A stretch of DNA of 44,126 nucleotides from an uncultured Bacteroidales bacterium (GCA_902774005.1 CACYGK010000007.1:1-44126), one strand, 5' to 3'. Positions 26,141 to 36,500 are shown, numbered from the stretch's first letter. Numbers and translations are program-made. Notes: generated by a model not told the origin, from the sequence alone.

Positions 26141-29100
26141 ATGAAAAGGAGTATTCTTACTTGGCTGATGCTGCTCAGCTGCATCACCATTTGTGCTCAG
26201 GGCGTAAAACCGTTGCCGACGCTTCATGTCGATGGCAAATGGCTCGTTGATGAGCATGGAAACCACGTGGTTCTTCACGGCGTGATGGACACCCCTAATA
26301 TGTATTTCAACGGTTGGCGATGGGGCTCTCCATGGGACGGCTCCGGCACAGGCTATAATTCTACTGGCGTCACAAAGTGTAAAGACTATTTCGAGAAGAT
26401 ATTTACAGCTATGGAGAAGGCAAAGTGCACCGTCTTCCGTCTTCATCTCGACCCTGCATGGACTAACGACCCGAGCGAAAGCTACGTATATCCGGGTGCA
26501 GCCGACCAGCCTGCAGAGGCAACCAGCGAGGCTGATATCAGCAAGTTCAACCCCACACGTCTGAAGACCTACCTTTCGTCGCTCTACTGGCCGTTGATAA
26601 AGAAGGCTATGGACCACCGTATGTATGTCGTAGTGCGCCCTCCCGGCGTATGTCCTCCAAACCTCAAGGTGGGCGACTACTATCAGCAGTATCTTATGAC
26701 TGTATGGGACATGGTATCTTCAAATACCAACATCCAGAAGTATGCCGGTCAGATAAGCATCGAGCTGGCTAACGAACCTGTAAATCTGAAGAATGCCAAC
26801 AACGCAGACGACCCTAAGGCTCTGCACGACTACTTCCAGCCCATCGTCGACATGATTCGTGCCAACGGATTCACCGGTATCATCTGGGCTCCGGGTACAG
26901 GATGGCAGTCCAACTATACAAGCTATGCCACTTACCCCATCGAGGGCTACAACATCGGTTATGCCGTTCACGACTACTGCGGATGGTATGGTAGCAGCGA
27001 CGACAATCCCGGTACCCAGAACAAGATTAACAACTTCCGTGCACAGGTGCCAGTGGTTGAAACCAGTCCTATCATCATCACTGAGTTCGACTGGAGTCCG
27101 GAAAACCCTGATGCCGAGGGTCACTACGACGAGCACGGCAAATGGGTATTGCCTAACTATGGCACATGGGCTACCGGTTCTACATCGAAGTGGGGAAAGG
27201 CTTACAAGGCTAATATCGATTACTATAAGAACATCTCCATGACCCTGTCGAGCACAGCCTGTCTTTTCGATATCGATACCTACCTTAGCAACAGACAGGT
27301 GGTTCCTGCTTTCGGAGGTCTGGAAGAAGCCTGCGGCAAGGCCTGCATGGACTGGTATGCCGAGTACTATGATGTTGACTGGGCACATGCCGACTTTACA
27401 AACACGTCTGTAAGCGACTTGGGTACAGGTAAGTTCCAGAACCCGGTCATCTTTGCCGACTTCCCCGATCCCGATGTAATCCGTGTGGATGACACCTACT
27501 ACATGATTACCACTACCATACACCACTTCCCCGGTGCTACCATCCTGAAGTCGAAGGACCTGGTCAACTGGGAATACTGCGCACAGCCGTTGGAGCAGCT
27601 GGCAACTACCGACAACTACAACCTGCTGAACGGACAGAACGCCTATGGAAAAGGTATGTGGGCATGCTCAATGAAGTATCACGACGGTACGTTCTACGTC
27701 CTCATCAACGGTAACGATGCTGGCGGCTTCCTGCTCACAGCGACCAATCCTGAAGGCAGATGGGAAAAGAAGAAACTCTCACGCATCTACTACGACCCGG
27801 GTATGCTCTTCGACAACGGCAAGGTATATGTAGCCTGCGGTATCGGAAACATACAGATATGCGAACTCGACGAAGATTTCAACTACATCCGCGAACAGAA
27901 TGTCATCAGCGACAAGAGCGGACTCGAAGGCTGTCACCTCTACAAGATAGGCGACTACTACTATATCTATGCCACATACGGTGGATGGCCGTCGGGACAG
28001 GTCGTATTCCGCTCACAGAATATCTTCGGTCCGTACGAAGAGAAGATGCTCATAGAGAAATATATCGACGGCACCCCCAACACCGTTCATCAGGGTGCCC
28101 TCATCGACACTCCGGAAGGTGAGTGGTGGACTATCCTGCAGGAAGACCTTGGTGCTATGGGTCGCATGCCTAACCTCCAACCTGTAAAATGGGTGGACGA
28201 GTGGCCTGTAATAGGTAACAACGGTGTTCCTTACACCACCTGCGCCAAACCGAAGACAGCTACAAGCTATCCTGTCAAGGCACTGCCTACGAACGACAAC
28301 TTCCGTTCTTATCCTATCGGCATGCAGTGGGAATGGAACCACAACCCCGACAACGGAGCATGGAGTCTCTTCGAGCGTGCAGGATGGTTGCGCATGAAGA
28401 CTTCCGAACCGGCTGACCGTCTGACTCAGGCACGTAACATGCTGACACAGCGTATATTTGCTTTCCATAAGAAACCGAATCAGGCTTCCATAGGTACTGT
28501 AAGCATCGACATAAGCAATCTGAAGGAGGGCGACCGTGCCGGTATCTGCATACTGCAAGACCCGTACGCAGCCATTGCCGTAGAAATGAAGGACGGCAAG
28601 AAGCAGTTCGTATGGTGGCAGGATCAGCTGACCGAAAACGAAGGTTTCACACCTGCATCTGTCACAGGTGATGTCATCGATGCCGACACTGTCTATCTGC
28701 GTGCAGAAATCACCTACGGAACCAGTCAGACAAAGTTCTACTACTCTCTCGACAACAAGACATTCACACCGCTTGGCGAACAGACGACGCTGAAATATAA
28801 CCTCTCTGTCTTCGTAGGTGCCCGATTCGGCATATTCTGCTATGCAACACAGGAGAACGCTGAGCGTGGCTATGCCGACTTCGACTGGTTCTCAACAGAA
28901 AAGGACTACGACGAGGCTAAATACTATCCAGCCGACTTCCCCGGCTACGACGAGGATATGCTCACCGTTGAAAGCATCGAAGTAGCCAAGTCTGAAGCAG
29001 AAGTGATGATAGGAAACGTAGGCAATATCATCCTTACAGCTACCTACCACGACGGTCATACTGCCAACGTAGCAGCAGAAGCAGGATACGAAATCGACAA

Positions 29101-29812
29101 CGACGTCGTATCAATCCGCGGCGGACAGATACAGGGTCTGAAGGAGGGTACGGCAAACATCAGAGCTATCTACACCGACCCGCTCGGTAACACATTGACT
29201 ACCCAGTTCACAGCCGTTTCCACATTGTTCCCGTTTGCTGCACAGTACATCAAGACCGACCTCTACGGAAATGGTACCTACGCAGAGCGTACACATACCT
29301 TCAATCCGTCGCAGTACGGACAGATGGGATGGGTTTACAGCAACGGAGCCGACATGTCCGGCTACAAATACCTCGTAGTCCAGCTCAAGTCAAGAAGTAC
29401 CAAAAGCCACCTGAACATCTTTACAGGCGAAAACGTATGGTCACCTGGCTTCAGCACTCCTGACTTCAGTACAAGCAAGCAGATTGTCGTTGACCTCGAA
29501 AACATCAAATACACTACTGAGGGCGACCTGAAGGGACAGCCTCTCGACACCAAGAACATACGGATTGTATGCTTCTGGGGCAACGGTAATCAGAGTATCA
29601 TTGTGAAGGATGTGTACCTGACCAACAACGACGACTACTCACGCGAAGAGACTACCGACGTCATAGTTATTGACGACGAAATCCCACAGGTGGTTGACGT
29701 ATGGACAATGTCCGGACAGTCCGTCCGCAAAGCTGTTGACATCAATCAGGCAACAGAAGGACTTGCTCCCGGATTCTATATCGTAGGAAATCGGAAAATG
29801 CTCGTAAGATAA
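26141..29812 (+). CDS. Secreted GH5-GH43 fusion glycoside hydrolase
   Basis: Predicted secreted bifunctional plant polysaccharide hydrolase. In 1223 residues: signal peptide (1-20); GH5 domain (about 25-415) with acid/base Glu212 (IELANEP) and nucleophile Glu315 (IIITEFDW); GH43 domain (about 430-700) with base Asp443 or Asp440 (FADFPDPDV), Asp552 (YDPGM) and acid Glu596 (GLEGCHLYK); a GH43-type C-terminal beta-sandwich (about 720-905); a bacterial Ig-like domain (about 930-1010); a beta module (about 1015-1130); and a C-terminal sorting-like domain (DVWTMSGQSVRKA, then LAPGFYIVGNRKMLVR), as on type IX secretion cargo. The pair fits an endo-enzyme plus a xylosidase or arabinofuranosidase; subfamilies cannot be fixed by eye. 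It stands alone, without SusC/SusD. Confidence 0.92.
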   Translation: MKRSILTWLMLLSCITICAQGVKPLPTLHVDGKWLVDEHGNHVVLHGVMDTPNMYFNGWRWGSPWDGSGTGYNSTGVTKCKDYFEKIFTAMEKAKCTVFRLHLDPAWTNDPSESYVYPGAADQPAEATSEADISKFNPTRLKTYLSSLYWPLIKKAMDHRMYVVVRPPGVCPPNLKVGDYYQQYLMTVWDMVSSNTNIQKYAGQISIELANEPVNLKNANNADDPKALHDYFQPIVDMIRANGFTGIIWAPGTGWQSNYTSYATYPIEGYNIGYAVHDYCGWYGSSDDNPGTQNKINNFRAQVPVVETSPIIITEFDWSPENPDAEGHYDEHGKWVLPNYGTWATGSTSKWGKAYKANIDYYKNISMTLSSTACLFDIDTYLSNRQVVPAFGGLEEACGKACMDWYAEYYDVDWAHADFTNTSVSDLGTGKFQNPVIFADFPDPDVIRVDDTYYMITTTIHHFPGATILKSKDLVNWEYCAQPLEQLATTDNYNLLNGQNAYGKGMWACSMKYHDGTFYVLINGNDAGGFLLTATNPEGRWEKKKLSRIYYDPGMLFDNGKVYVACGIGNIQICELDEDFNYIREQNVISDKSGLEGCHLYKIGDYYYIYATYGGWPSGQVVFRSQNIFGPYEEKMLIEKYIDGTPNTVHQGALIDTPEGEWWTILQEDLGAMGRMPNLQPVKWVDEWPVIGNNGVPYTTCAKPKTATSYPVKALPTNDNFRSYPIGMQWEWNHNPDNGAWSLFERAGWLRMKTSEPADRLTQARNMLTQRIFAFHKKPNQASIGTVSIDISNLKEGDRAGICILQDPYAAIAVEMKDGKKQFVWWQDQLTENEGFTPASVTGDVIDADTVYLRAEITYGTSQTKFYYSLDNKTFTPLGEQTTLKYNLSVFVGARFGIFCYATQENAERGYADFDWFSTEKDYDEAKYYPADFPGYDEDMLTVESIEVAKSEAEVMIGNVGNIILTATYHDGHTANVAAEAGYEIDNDVVSIRGGQIQGLKEGTANIRAIYTDPLGNTLTTQFTAVSTLFPFAAQYIKTDLYGNGTYAERTHTFNPSQYGQMGWVYSNGADMSGYKYLVVQLKSRSTKSHLNIFTGENVWSPGFSTPDFSTSKQIVVDLENIKYTTEGDLKGQPLDTKNIRIVCFWGNGNQSIIVKDVYLTNNDDYSREETTDVIVIDDEIPQVVDVWTMSGQSVRKAVDINQATEGLAPGFYIVGNRKMLVR

Positions 29813-29836
29813 ATTCAAAATTACAACATGAAAGGA

Positions 29837-29869
29837 AAAGAGGATGGGTCTTTGTGACTCATCCTCTTT
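29837..29869. terminator. Hairpin between GH5-GH43 and tRNA-Leu
   Basis: A 14-bp stem (aaagaggatgggtc with gactcatcctcttt, one G-T pair) with a 5-base loop sits between converging units. It can end the GH5-GH43 transcript on + and the tRNA transcript on -. T-runs on both sides are short. Confidence 0.75.
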
Positions 29870-29874
29870 CTGTG

Positions 29875-29956
29875 TACCCCGGGCCGGGCTCGAACCGGCA
29901 CATCTTGCGATATTGGTGTTTGAGACCAACGCGTCTACCAATTCCGCCACCGGGGC
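29875..29956 (-). tRNA. tRNA-Leu (anticodon CAA)
   Basis: Read leftward it begins GCCCCGGTGGCGGAATTGG and ends CCCGGGGTA. A 7-bp acceptor stem, D arm, anticodon stem TTGGT/ACCAA around loop CTCAAAC (anticodon CAA), a variable arm and a T arm with TTCGAGC are all visible. The variable arm and 82-base length mark a class II leucine tRNA. CCA is not encoded. Confidence 0.96.
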
Positions 29957-30011
29957 AAAGCGGGTGCAAAGGTAATGACTTTTTGCTTTATAGCCAAACA
30001 AAAAGTTGTTT

Positions 30012-31535
30012 TTATTCTCCGAGGAGGGCCTTGCGCAGTTTGATAGCCTTCTTTGGTGCTTTCTGGTCGAGAGTGAGTGCCCAGTTGTCGTGGTTAAGAC
30101 TGATAGCAACGGGGGAGAGCAGGGCGTCGTAGTCGATGGGGTCGGTGGTGTCGCAGATGCGGCGGAGCAGGATGGTGGCATCGGCTGCCTCAGTGGTGGT
30201 ACCCATGACTTCGTGGAGTGCCTGCCAGAATTCTTCTTCGGTGAATCCGCGTTGAAGCTGCTGGTAGTAGCGCTGGTAGAGCAGGCGCATGAAGTCGTCG
30301 AGTGAGCGTTCGCCGTTGGTCACGCAGCGTATCTTTGCATCGAAGAGGAGTCCCATGTAGGCTCCTTTGTTGTAGTAGGAGATGGCTACTTTGCGGTAGT
30401 TGGCGTTGTCGCCCATGAAGTCGAGCCAGATGTCGTAGCTGCTCTGACGCAGGGACATGTGGCGCTGTCCTTCGTGGGTCTCGATGGCGCTGATGTAGTT
30501 GGAGTAGATGCCGAGGAGTTCTTCGGCTGAGATGATACCGCCGCGACGGAGGAGGAGGGCTGAGTAGTAGCTGGTGAATCCTTCGCTGAACCAGAGAAGG
30601 GGTGTGAAGGCTTCCTGTGAGTAGTCGAAGGGTCCGAGCTCGATGGGTCGGATGCGCTTGACGTTGTAGAGGTGGAAGTATTCGTGGGCTATGAAGTCGA
30701 GCAGGCGGATGTAGTCGGCACGGTCAGGGGCGGTGAAGGTACCGCTGCTGTAGTCGGCTTGCGAGTTGAGGTGTTCGAGTCCGCCGCCTATGCCCTGCAT
30801 GTTGATGAGGCAGTAGTTGTCGTATGGCACTTCTTTCATGATGTCGGTGCAGGCATCGACCATGGCGAGGAAATCCTTCTTGAAGGTGGAACCTTCGTAG
30901 TCGTCGCCCGGGTCGAAGGCGAATTCGTATTCATGTCCTTTGTGCTGGAACTTATCGACGAAGTGGTTGCCCATGAGGAGTGGGGAGTCGTAGAGTATGT
31001 CGAAGTCGGGGACGATGAAGCTGCTCGTGGTACCTGCTACGGGACGGAGTCCGCTGCTGACGTGTTTCCAGTTTGCGGGCACATTGTAGCTGACCTCGAC
31101 GGGTTCCAGCTTGTGTCCGTTTTCATACATGAAGGTGCCGTTGGGGGCGATGAATGCTCCTTCGGGGCGGATGCGGCTGTCGGCTACGTCCATTTTGTTG
31201 GCGTAGGTGCGGTAGGTGACGACGATGGTGTCGGCTCCGCCCATATCGACTATCCATGTGCTGCGACGGAATTTCTGCCAGGGCAGGGGTGTGCCGTCGG
31301 TGCGTGTGGCGCTGAAGTCGGTGAGGTATTTGGGATAGTTGATGATGTCGTAGTAGCCGGGTGCCCAGACTGGCATCTGGAGTTCGACGTGTTGCTGTCC
31401 TGGCTCGGAGGCTGTGTAGAGGAGATGCACGTTGAGGTAACGGCCTACTGTGTCGAGTTCGACGGTGTAGCGCATTTTGGCTGCGCAAGTAAGTGAAAGG
31501 AGTGCCGCGAGGGCGAGGAGAATGGTTTTCTTCAT
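30012..31535 (-). CDS. Exported M61-family peptidase (glycyl aminopeptidase-like), no PDZ domain
   Basis: Predicted periplasmic or secreted zinc aminopeptidase. The 507-residue product has a signal peptide (MKKTILLALAALLSLTCAA), the N-terminal M61 beta domain (YTVELDTVGRYLNVHLLY, MPVWAPGYYDI) and the catalytic domain with HEYFH at 284-288 and the third ligand Glu318 in WFSEGFTSYY. Most M61 proteins have about 550-620 residues and end in a PDZ domain; here only about 90 residues follow the helical domain, and no PDZ pattern is seen. A -7 box, TACATTTG read leftward, lies at 31558-31565. Confidence 0.92.
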   Translation of the reverse strand: MKKTILLALAALLSLTCAAKMRYTVELDTVGRYLNVHLLYTASEPGQQHVELQMPVWAPGYYDIINYPKYLTDFSATRTDGTPLPWQKFRRSTWIVDMGGADTIVVTYRTYANKMDVADSRIRPEGAFIAPNGTFMYENGHKLEPVEVSYNVPANWKHVSSGLRPVAGTTSSFIVPDFDILYDSPLLMGNHFVDKFQHKGHEYEFAFDPGDDYEGSTFKKDFLAMVDACTDIMKEVPYDNYCLINMQGIGGGLEHLNSQADYSSGTFTAPDRADYIRLLDFIAHEYFHLYNVKRIRPIELGPFDYSQEAFTPLLWFSEGFTSYYSALLLRRGGIISAEELLGIYSNYISAIETHEGQRHMSLRQSSYDIWLDFMGDNANYRKVAISYYNKGAYMGLLFDAKIRCVTNGERSLDDFMRLLYQRYYQQLQRGFTEEEFWQALHEVMGTTTEAADATILLRRICDTTDPIDYDALLSPVAISLNHDNWALTLDQKAPKKAIKLRKALLGE

Positions 31536-31557
31536 GATTTAGGTGATTTTTATGGTG

Positions 31558-31565
31558 CAAATGTA
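31558..31565 (-). promoter_or_regulatory. -7 promoter element for the M61 peptidase gene
   Basis: Reads TACATTTG leftward, 23 bases before the ATG. No convincing TTTG at the proper distance. Confidence 0.5.
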
Positions 31566-31587
31566 CGACTTTCTGACGGATTATTTC

Positions 31588-31595
31588 TACTTTTG
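31588..31595 (+). promoter_or_regulatory. -7 promoter element for the K+ channel gene
   Basis: TACTTTTG, 21 bases before the ATG at 31617, back to back with the M61 promoter. No clear -33 box. Confidence 0.5.
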
Positions 31596-31616
31596 CAATT
31601 ATTAACGTGTTTTCCT

Positions 31617-32438
31617 ATGAAGAAACTGATTGCTCTGCTGAAGGATAAGCCGCGTCTGTGGCATATCATCTTCGAATCGGACGACCGTCCGTCGCGCGCT
31701 TTCGACCTGGCTGTGATGATTGCCATCGTGTTGAGTCTGGTTGTGGCTTTTGTAGAGAGTATGCCGCGTGTGGCTGGTATATATAAGGATGTGCTGACGG
31801 TGATGGAGTATACGCTGACGGCATTTTTCACTATCGAGTATGTGCTGAGGGTGTATTGTTCGCCTGTGAAGAAGGATTATGTGCTGAGTTTCTTCGGAAT
31901 CATCGACCTGCTGGCTACGTTGCCGCTCTATCTGTCGTTCCTGTTGCCTTCGGCTAAATATATGTTTATTCTGCGTACGTTCCGTCTTATCCGTATTTTC
32001 AGGGTACTGAAGCTGTTTGTGTTTATCAACGAGGGCAATATGCTGATGGAGAGCATAAGGCGCAGCATGAACAAGATTCTGGTCTATTTCCTGTTTGTAA
32101 TTGTGCTCGTTACCATAATCGGAACACTGATGTTCATGGTGGAGGGAGGTCAGCCTGGTACACAGTTTACGGATATCCCTTCGAGCATCTATTGGGCTAT
32201 CGTGACTCTGACCACGGTAGGCTATGGCGACATCACTCCGGTGACAACGGTAGGCCGCCTGTTGTCGGGACTTGTCATGATTCTGGGTTACACGATTATC
32301 GCTGTACCGACGGGTATTGTGAGTGCGACGATGATAGACGAAACCAAGAAGAAAGGTGTGAACGGACGCTGTCCGCGCTGCAATCAGAAGACAGATCTGA
32401 ATGCGAACTACTGTAAGCATTGCGGGGAAAGGCTGTAA
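31617..32438 (+). CDS. Voltage-gated-type potassium channel with C-terminal zinc ribbon
   Basis: Inner-membrane K+ channel subunit with six membrane segments. From the ATG at 31617 there are 273 residues: S1-S3 (about 30-110), an S4-like arginine ladder at Arg120, 123, 126 and 129 (RTFRLIRIFRV), S5 (about 153-175), pore helix and filter TTVGYGD (199-205), and S6 (about 214-238). After S6 there is no RCK/TrkA domain but a short tail with four cysteines (Cys252, 255, 266, 269; CPRC and CKHC), a zinc-ribbon-like knuckle. A cytoplasmic zinc or redox-sensing gate is possible. Confidence 0.93.
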   Translation: MKKLIALLKDKPRLWHIIFESDDRPSRAFDLAVMIAIVLSLVVAFVESMPRVAGIYKDVLTVMEYTLTAFFTIEYVLRVYCSPVKKDYVLSFFGIIDLLATLPLYLSFLLPSAKYMFILRTFRLIRIFRVLKLFVFINEGNMLMESIRRSMNKILVYFLFVIVLVTIIGTLMFMVEGGQPGTQFTDIPSSIYWAIVTLTTVGYGDITPVTTVGRLLSGLVMILGYTIIAVPTGIVSATMIDETKKKGVNGRCPRCNQKTDLNANYCKHCGERL

Positions 32439-32626
32439 TTTGTTTCGCGCGTACATTTATATATATTGTGCTCTCTGTTTAATGATAGAAATGGTATTCT
32501 GAGGAATAATCTCAAAAAAAACATTAATAAAAACACTTCAAAACGACACTTAATGGAATATTGTGCGACCTTTTTTGTCAAAAAGCACAAATATGTACGC
32601 ACACATTGATTTTTTTTTGTTAAAAA

Positions 32627-32659
32627 TTTGGTCGGTATATTTGAAACCCCTTAACTTTG
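32627..32659 (+). promoter_or_regulatory. Promoter and leader of the outer-membrane barrel gene
   Basis: TTTG at 32627-32630, 21 bases, TAACTTTG at 32652-32659; a second possible -7 box, TATATTTG, lies at 32636-32643. The leader of about 90 bases is AT-rich. The whole gap 32439-32754 holds no credible gene, and I see no terminator after the channel gene. Confidence 0.65.
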
Positions 32660-32754
32660 CATCGAAAATTAAAACAAATGGGTGTAAAAGCCCTGGTTTA
32701 GTTAAAAAATTAATTAACAAATTAAATTATTAACTTTTAAAATTTATTTAGATT

Positions 32755-33303
32755 ATGAAGAAGGTTATTCTTGCTGCTCTCGTAGCAGTTGCTTCACTCA
32801 GTGCAAACGCACAGGTATGGATCGGTGGTGATCTCGGTTTTGATTTCACAAAGGCTGACAAGAACGCTAAGACAGTTTCTACAATCACTGTAGCTCCTGA
32901 AATTGGTTACATGTTCAACGAAAAGTGGGGTGTCTATGCTGACATCAATTTCTCTAGCAAATCAAAGCAGGGTCCTGCTGCTGATCAGACTCTGAACTCT
33001 TTCGGTTTCGAAGTAGCTGGTCGTTACGTATTCGCTAAGTCTGGTATCGCTTCATTCTTCGTAGATGGTGGTGTAGGTATGGACTTCTACAACAAGAGCC
33101 GTGGTAGCAAATTCTATGTAGGTTTCAAACCAGGTGTTAAGTTCGCTGCTTCTGAGAAGATCGAGCTCGTTGCTCAGATTGGTACTCTCGGTGTTGCATT
33201 CGGTAACGAAAAGGCTCAGAACGCTGGTACTGCAAACAAGTCTGAATTCGGTCTTGGCGTACGCAACGATGCACTCTCTCTTGGTATCGCTTACAACTTC
33301 TAA
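32755..33303 (+). CDS. Small outer-membrane beta-barrel protein
   Basis: Predicted 8-stranded barrel of the OmpW/OmpX-like porin family; function unknown. The 182-residue product has a signal peptide (MKKVILAALVAVASLSANAQ), alternating hydrophobic strands (VWIGGDLGFDFT, TITVAPEIGYMF, WGVYADINFS, FGFEVAGRYVF) and a C-terminal aromatic (LSLGIAYNF), the outer-membrane insertion signal. Codon use is strongly biased, as in gdhA, pointing to high expression. It has its own promoter and terminator. Confidence 0.88.
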   Translation: MKKVILAALVAVASLSANAQVWIGGDLGFDFTKADKNAKTVSTITVAPEIGYMFNEKWGVYADINFSSKSKQGPAADQTLNSFGFEVAGRYVFAKSGIASFFVDGGVGMDFYNKSRGSKFYVGFKPGVKFAASEKIELVAQIGTLGVAFGNEKAQNAGTANKSEFGLGVRNDALSLGIAYNF

Positions 33304-33328
33304 TAAACAGATTTAGAATAAATACTCG

Positions 33329-33363
33329 GAATGCTCAGCATCACGCTGGGCATTCTTTTTTTG
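33329..33363 (+). terminator. Terminator after the barrel gene
   Basis: Stem gaatgctcagc/gctgggcattc with one mismatch or G-T pair, a 5-base loop, then a run of about 8 T. Confidence 0.9.
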
Positions 33364-33443
33364 TTGCATAAGTACTACATTTCTTCCGATTTCATTCTGT
33401 TTGGCAGTGTGAATCTGGTCTGTAAAACACATTTATGTGTTTT

Positions 33444-33477
33444 TTTGTGTGTAATATAATCTTTATGCGTAAATTTG
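33444..33477 (+). promoter_or_regulatory. Promoter of the large CotH-family gene
   Basis: TTTG at 33444-33447, 22 bases, TAAATTTG at 33470-33477, about 28 bases before the first ATG. Confidence 0.65.
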
Positions 33478-33505
33478 ACCCGATAACAGCTAATTAAAAT
33501 GCAAA

Positions 33506-36500
33506 ATGACTATGAAAACAAGTTACTCTCTTCCGATATCCCTGAACAGGATGGTGGTATGTCTTGTACTTATGCTGCTTCAGGTGCCGATGCTTATGGC
33601 AGGCGATTGGGTGGACATAACGGACAGTTATGTCAAGAATCCCCGTTATGACGGAAACGATTACAGCTACTGGGATGGTACGCCTCTGAGCGGGGCGAAT
33701 GCCAGGGAGAATGCTGAACACTATTGGAAGACCTACAACACGTATCAGCGTGTGGAGGGACTGGTGCCGGGTAAGTACCGTGTCAGTCTGACTGCATTCT
33801 ACCGTATGGGTGATTCGGGGAACGACTATAATCTGTTCTCCAGTGGTGATTATGAGAATTATCAGTACTCAAGACTTTATGCCAGTTCGTCGGTGGAAAG
33901 TTATATGGACACTCCGATAGCATGTTTGTCGAGTGCTGCGCAGTCGAAGTCGCTTGGCGGAGGAACCAGTGTGGTGGGCGAAGGACTGTATGTCCCGAAC
34001 AATATGGAGGCTGCCGGTGCATGGTTTGCAGCCGGCTTCTATTACAACGTGCTGGAGTGTGAAGTGGGTGAAGACGGTGTTCTGATCATCGGAATTAAGA
34101 AGGATACGAATCTGGGGTCGGACTGGACATGTCTGGACAACTGGAAACTGGAATACTATGAGGACGAGGCGACTGTACGTGTCGAGTCGCTGAAGTTGAA
34201 CAAGTCGTATTACGCAATAACGGTGGACAAGTCGTATATGATGGGTAAGACCATTCTGCCCGATAATGCTACCAACAAGAAACTGGTATGGACTTCATCG
34301 GACGAGAGTGTCGCTACGGTCAGTGGTACTACCGGAAAGATAAAGGGTATGAGTCCGGGTAAGGCTGTCATCACGGCAAAGACTACTGACCTGTCGAACC
34401 TGTCAGCAAGTTGTCTGATAACGGTATATAGCAAGACCGATGAAGAAGTGGCATGGATTGACGTAACGGATGACTTTGTCATCAATCCGCGTTTCGAAAA
34501 TAATGACCTGACTACCGGTTGGGAAGGTACTCCGTTCAGCGCAGCAAATCCAAAGGAGAATGCAGAGCACTACAATAAGGATTATTTCACTTACCAGTGG
34601 ATTGACGGACTGGTACCGGGCAAGTACCGTCTCAGTCTGGATGCATTCTACCGCATGGGTACTTCCAATAACGATTACCAGCTGTATCAAACCGGAGAGT
34701 ATGAAGAATCCCTGCACGGCAAACTCGTAGCTTCGTCGTCGGTGGGCCAGTATTCCGGATCAATTAAACCGCTCTCATCGGGTCTGTCGAAGACGAACTA
34801 TGGCGGTGGTACCTACTCTGTATATGTTCCAGAGGAAGAAGCGTTCTATTATGCTCCAAACAACATGTACGCAGCTGATGCGTGGTTCAATGCAGGATAT
34901 TACCAGAACTCGCTCGAATGTGAGGTGGGTGAGGACGGACGACTCCAAATCGGCATTTACAAAGACCAGACGATAGGTGAAGACTGGACGTGTCTGGACA
35001 ACTGGAAACTGGAATACTACGGACCGGTGAAGCTCGTGACCGACATCACTCTGTCGCAGACAGATGCTAAACTTGTGAGGAGCGAAACGCTGCAACTTGA
35101 TGCTACCGTACTGCCTAAGGATGCTATATACAGAAAGCTCGTTTGGACTTCGTCGGACGAGACTGTGGCTACGGTTGACCGTAACGGACTGGTGACGGCT
35201 GTGGGTATGGGTACTGCTGAGATTACCGCTGCTGCAAGTGACTGTTCGGGTGTGAGTGCTACATGTCATGTCATGGTCATCAATGCCGAGATTAAGCCCG
35301 GCGACCTGGTGATAAACGAGATTATGGTCCACAACGTGGATGTGTATCTCGACCCTTCATATAATTTCGGTCCGTGGGTGGAACTCTACAATGCAGCTGA
35401 TGTGACTCTCACGCTTGGCGGACTCTATGTCACGGACGATCCTGCCAACCTGACGAAGAATAAGCTGATAGAGGATTACGGAGTAGTGCCGGCAAACGGT
35501 TACGCCATTCTGAACTTCGACCACTTCGAGGTATGGAAGAAGGCAAGCTACCGTCAGATTAACGATGACCTGAATGCCAAGGGTGGTACGATCATCCTGT
35601 CGGACGGAAAAACGATACTGGCTCAGCAGGACTATCCTGAGGCTATCAGTCGTATGTCATGGGCTCGCAAGTCGTTGGACAGCGACGATTGGGGCTATAC
35701 CGGCGAACCGACTCCGGGTGAGAGCAATGCTACCAGTAAGTTTGCTACGGAACAACTGGCTGCTCCTGTGGTTGACACTCCTTCCAAACTGTTCGATTTG
35801 CCGTTCAATATACAGGTGACTATCCCTGCCGGTACAACCCTGCTCTATACTACCGACGGTACGGCTCCTACACTAACGAACGGATGGCAGTCGACAGACG
35901 GAAAGATTTACGTGGACTATTCAGGATGTTACCGTTTCCGTCTGTTCCAGAACGGCAAACTACCAAGCCAGGTTGTTACACGTTCGTATATAAAGCAAGA
36001 AAACGATGAACCGTTCCCAATCATCTCGCTCGTTACCGACTGGGATAATATATGGGGTGATTATGGAGTGTTCCTCAAGAGCAGTTACGGACGTCCCGGC
36101 AACGGACAGGCAGAGTCGTGCAACTGGAATATGGACTGGGACCGTCCGGTACACTTCGACTATATTACTACCGAAGGTGAATGTGTAGTCAGTCAGGAGT
36201 GTGACTTATCGATGTGTGGAGGGTGGAGTCGTGCGTTCAATCCTCATGCTTTCAAACTGAAGGCAAAGAAGACCTACGACATGCAGAACTCGTTCGATTA
36301 TCAGTTCTTTGAGAATAAGTCGTTCCTGAAGCATAAGACCCTCCAAATACGTAACGGAGGAAACGACACCGGTTGCCGTATCAAGGATGGTGCTATCCAA
36401 GGCATAATAGAACGTAGCGGTATTTATGCCGAGTGCCAGTCGTGGAAACCTGTTCATGTGTATATCAACGGATGGGAATATGCCGTACTCAATATGCGCG

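Noticed and set aside
29875-29956. Attachment site at the tRNA-Leu gene
   Set aside because: No integrase next to it and no repeat of the tRNA 3' end found in the window.
30672-31496. Long 274-codon open frame on + opposite the M61 peptidase
   Set aside because: It is the antisense shadow of a well-supported gene and its product is Val/Glu/Gly-rich without family motifs.
31602-32456. Long 284-codon open frame on - opposite the K+ channel
   Set aside because: Shadow of the channel gene; low-complexity His/Gln/Arg composition and no motifs.
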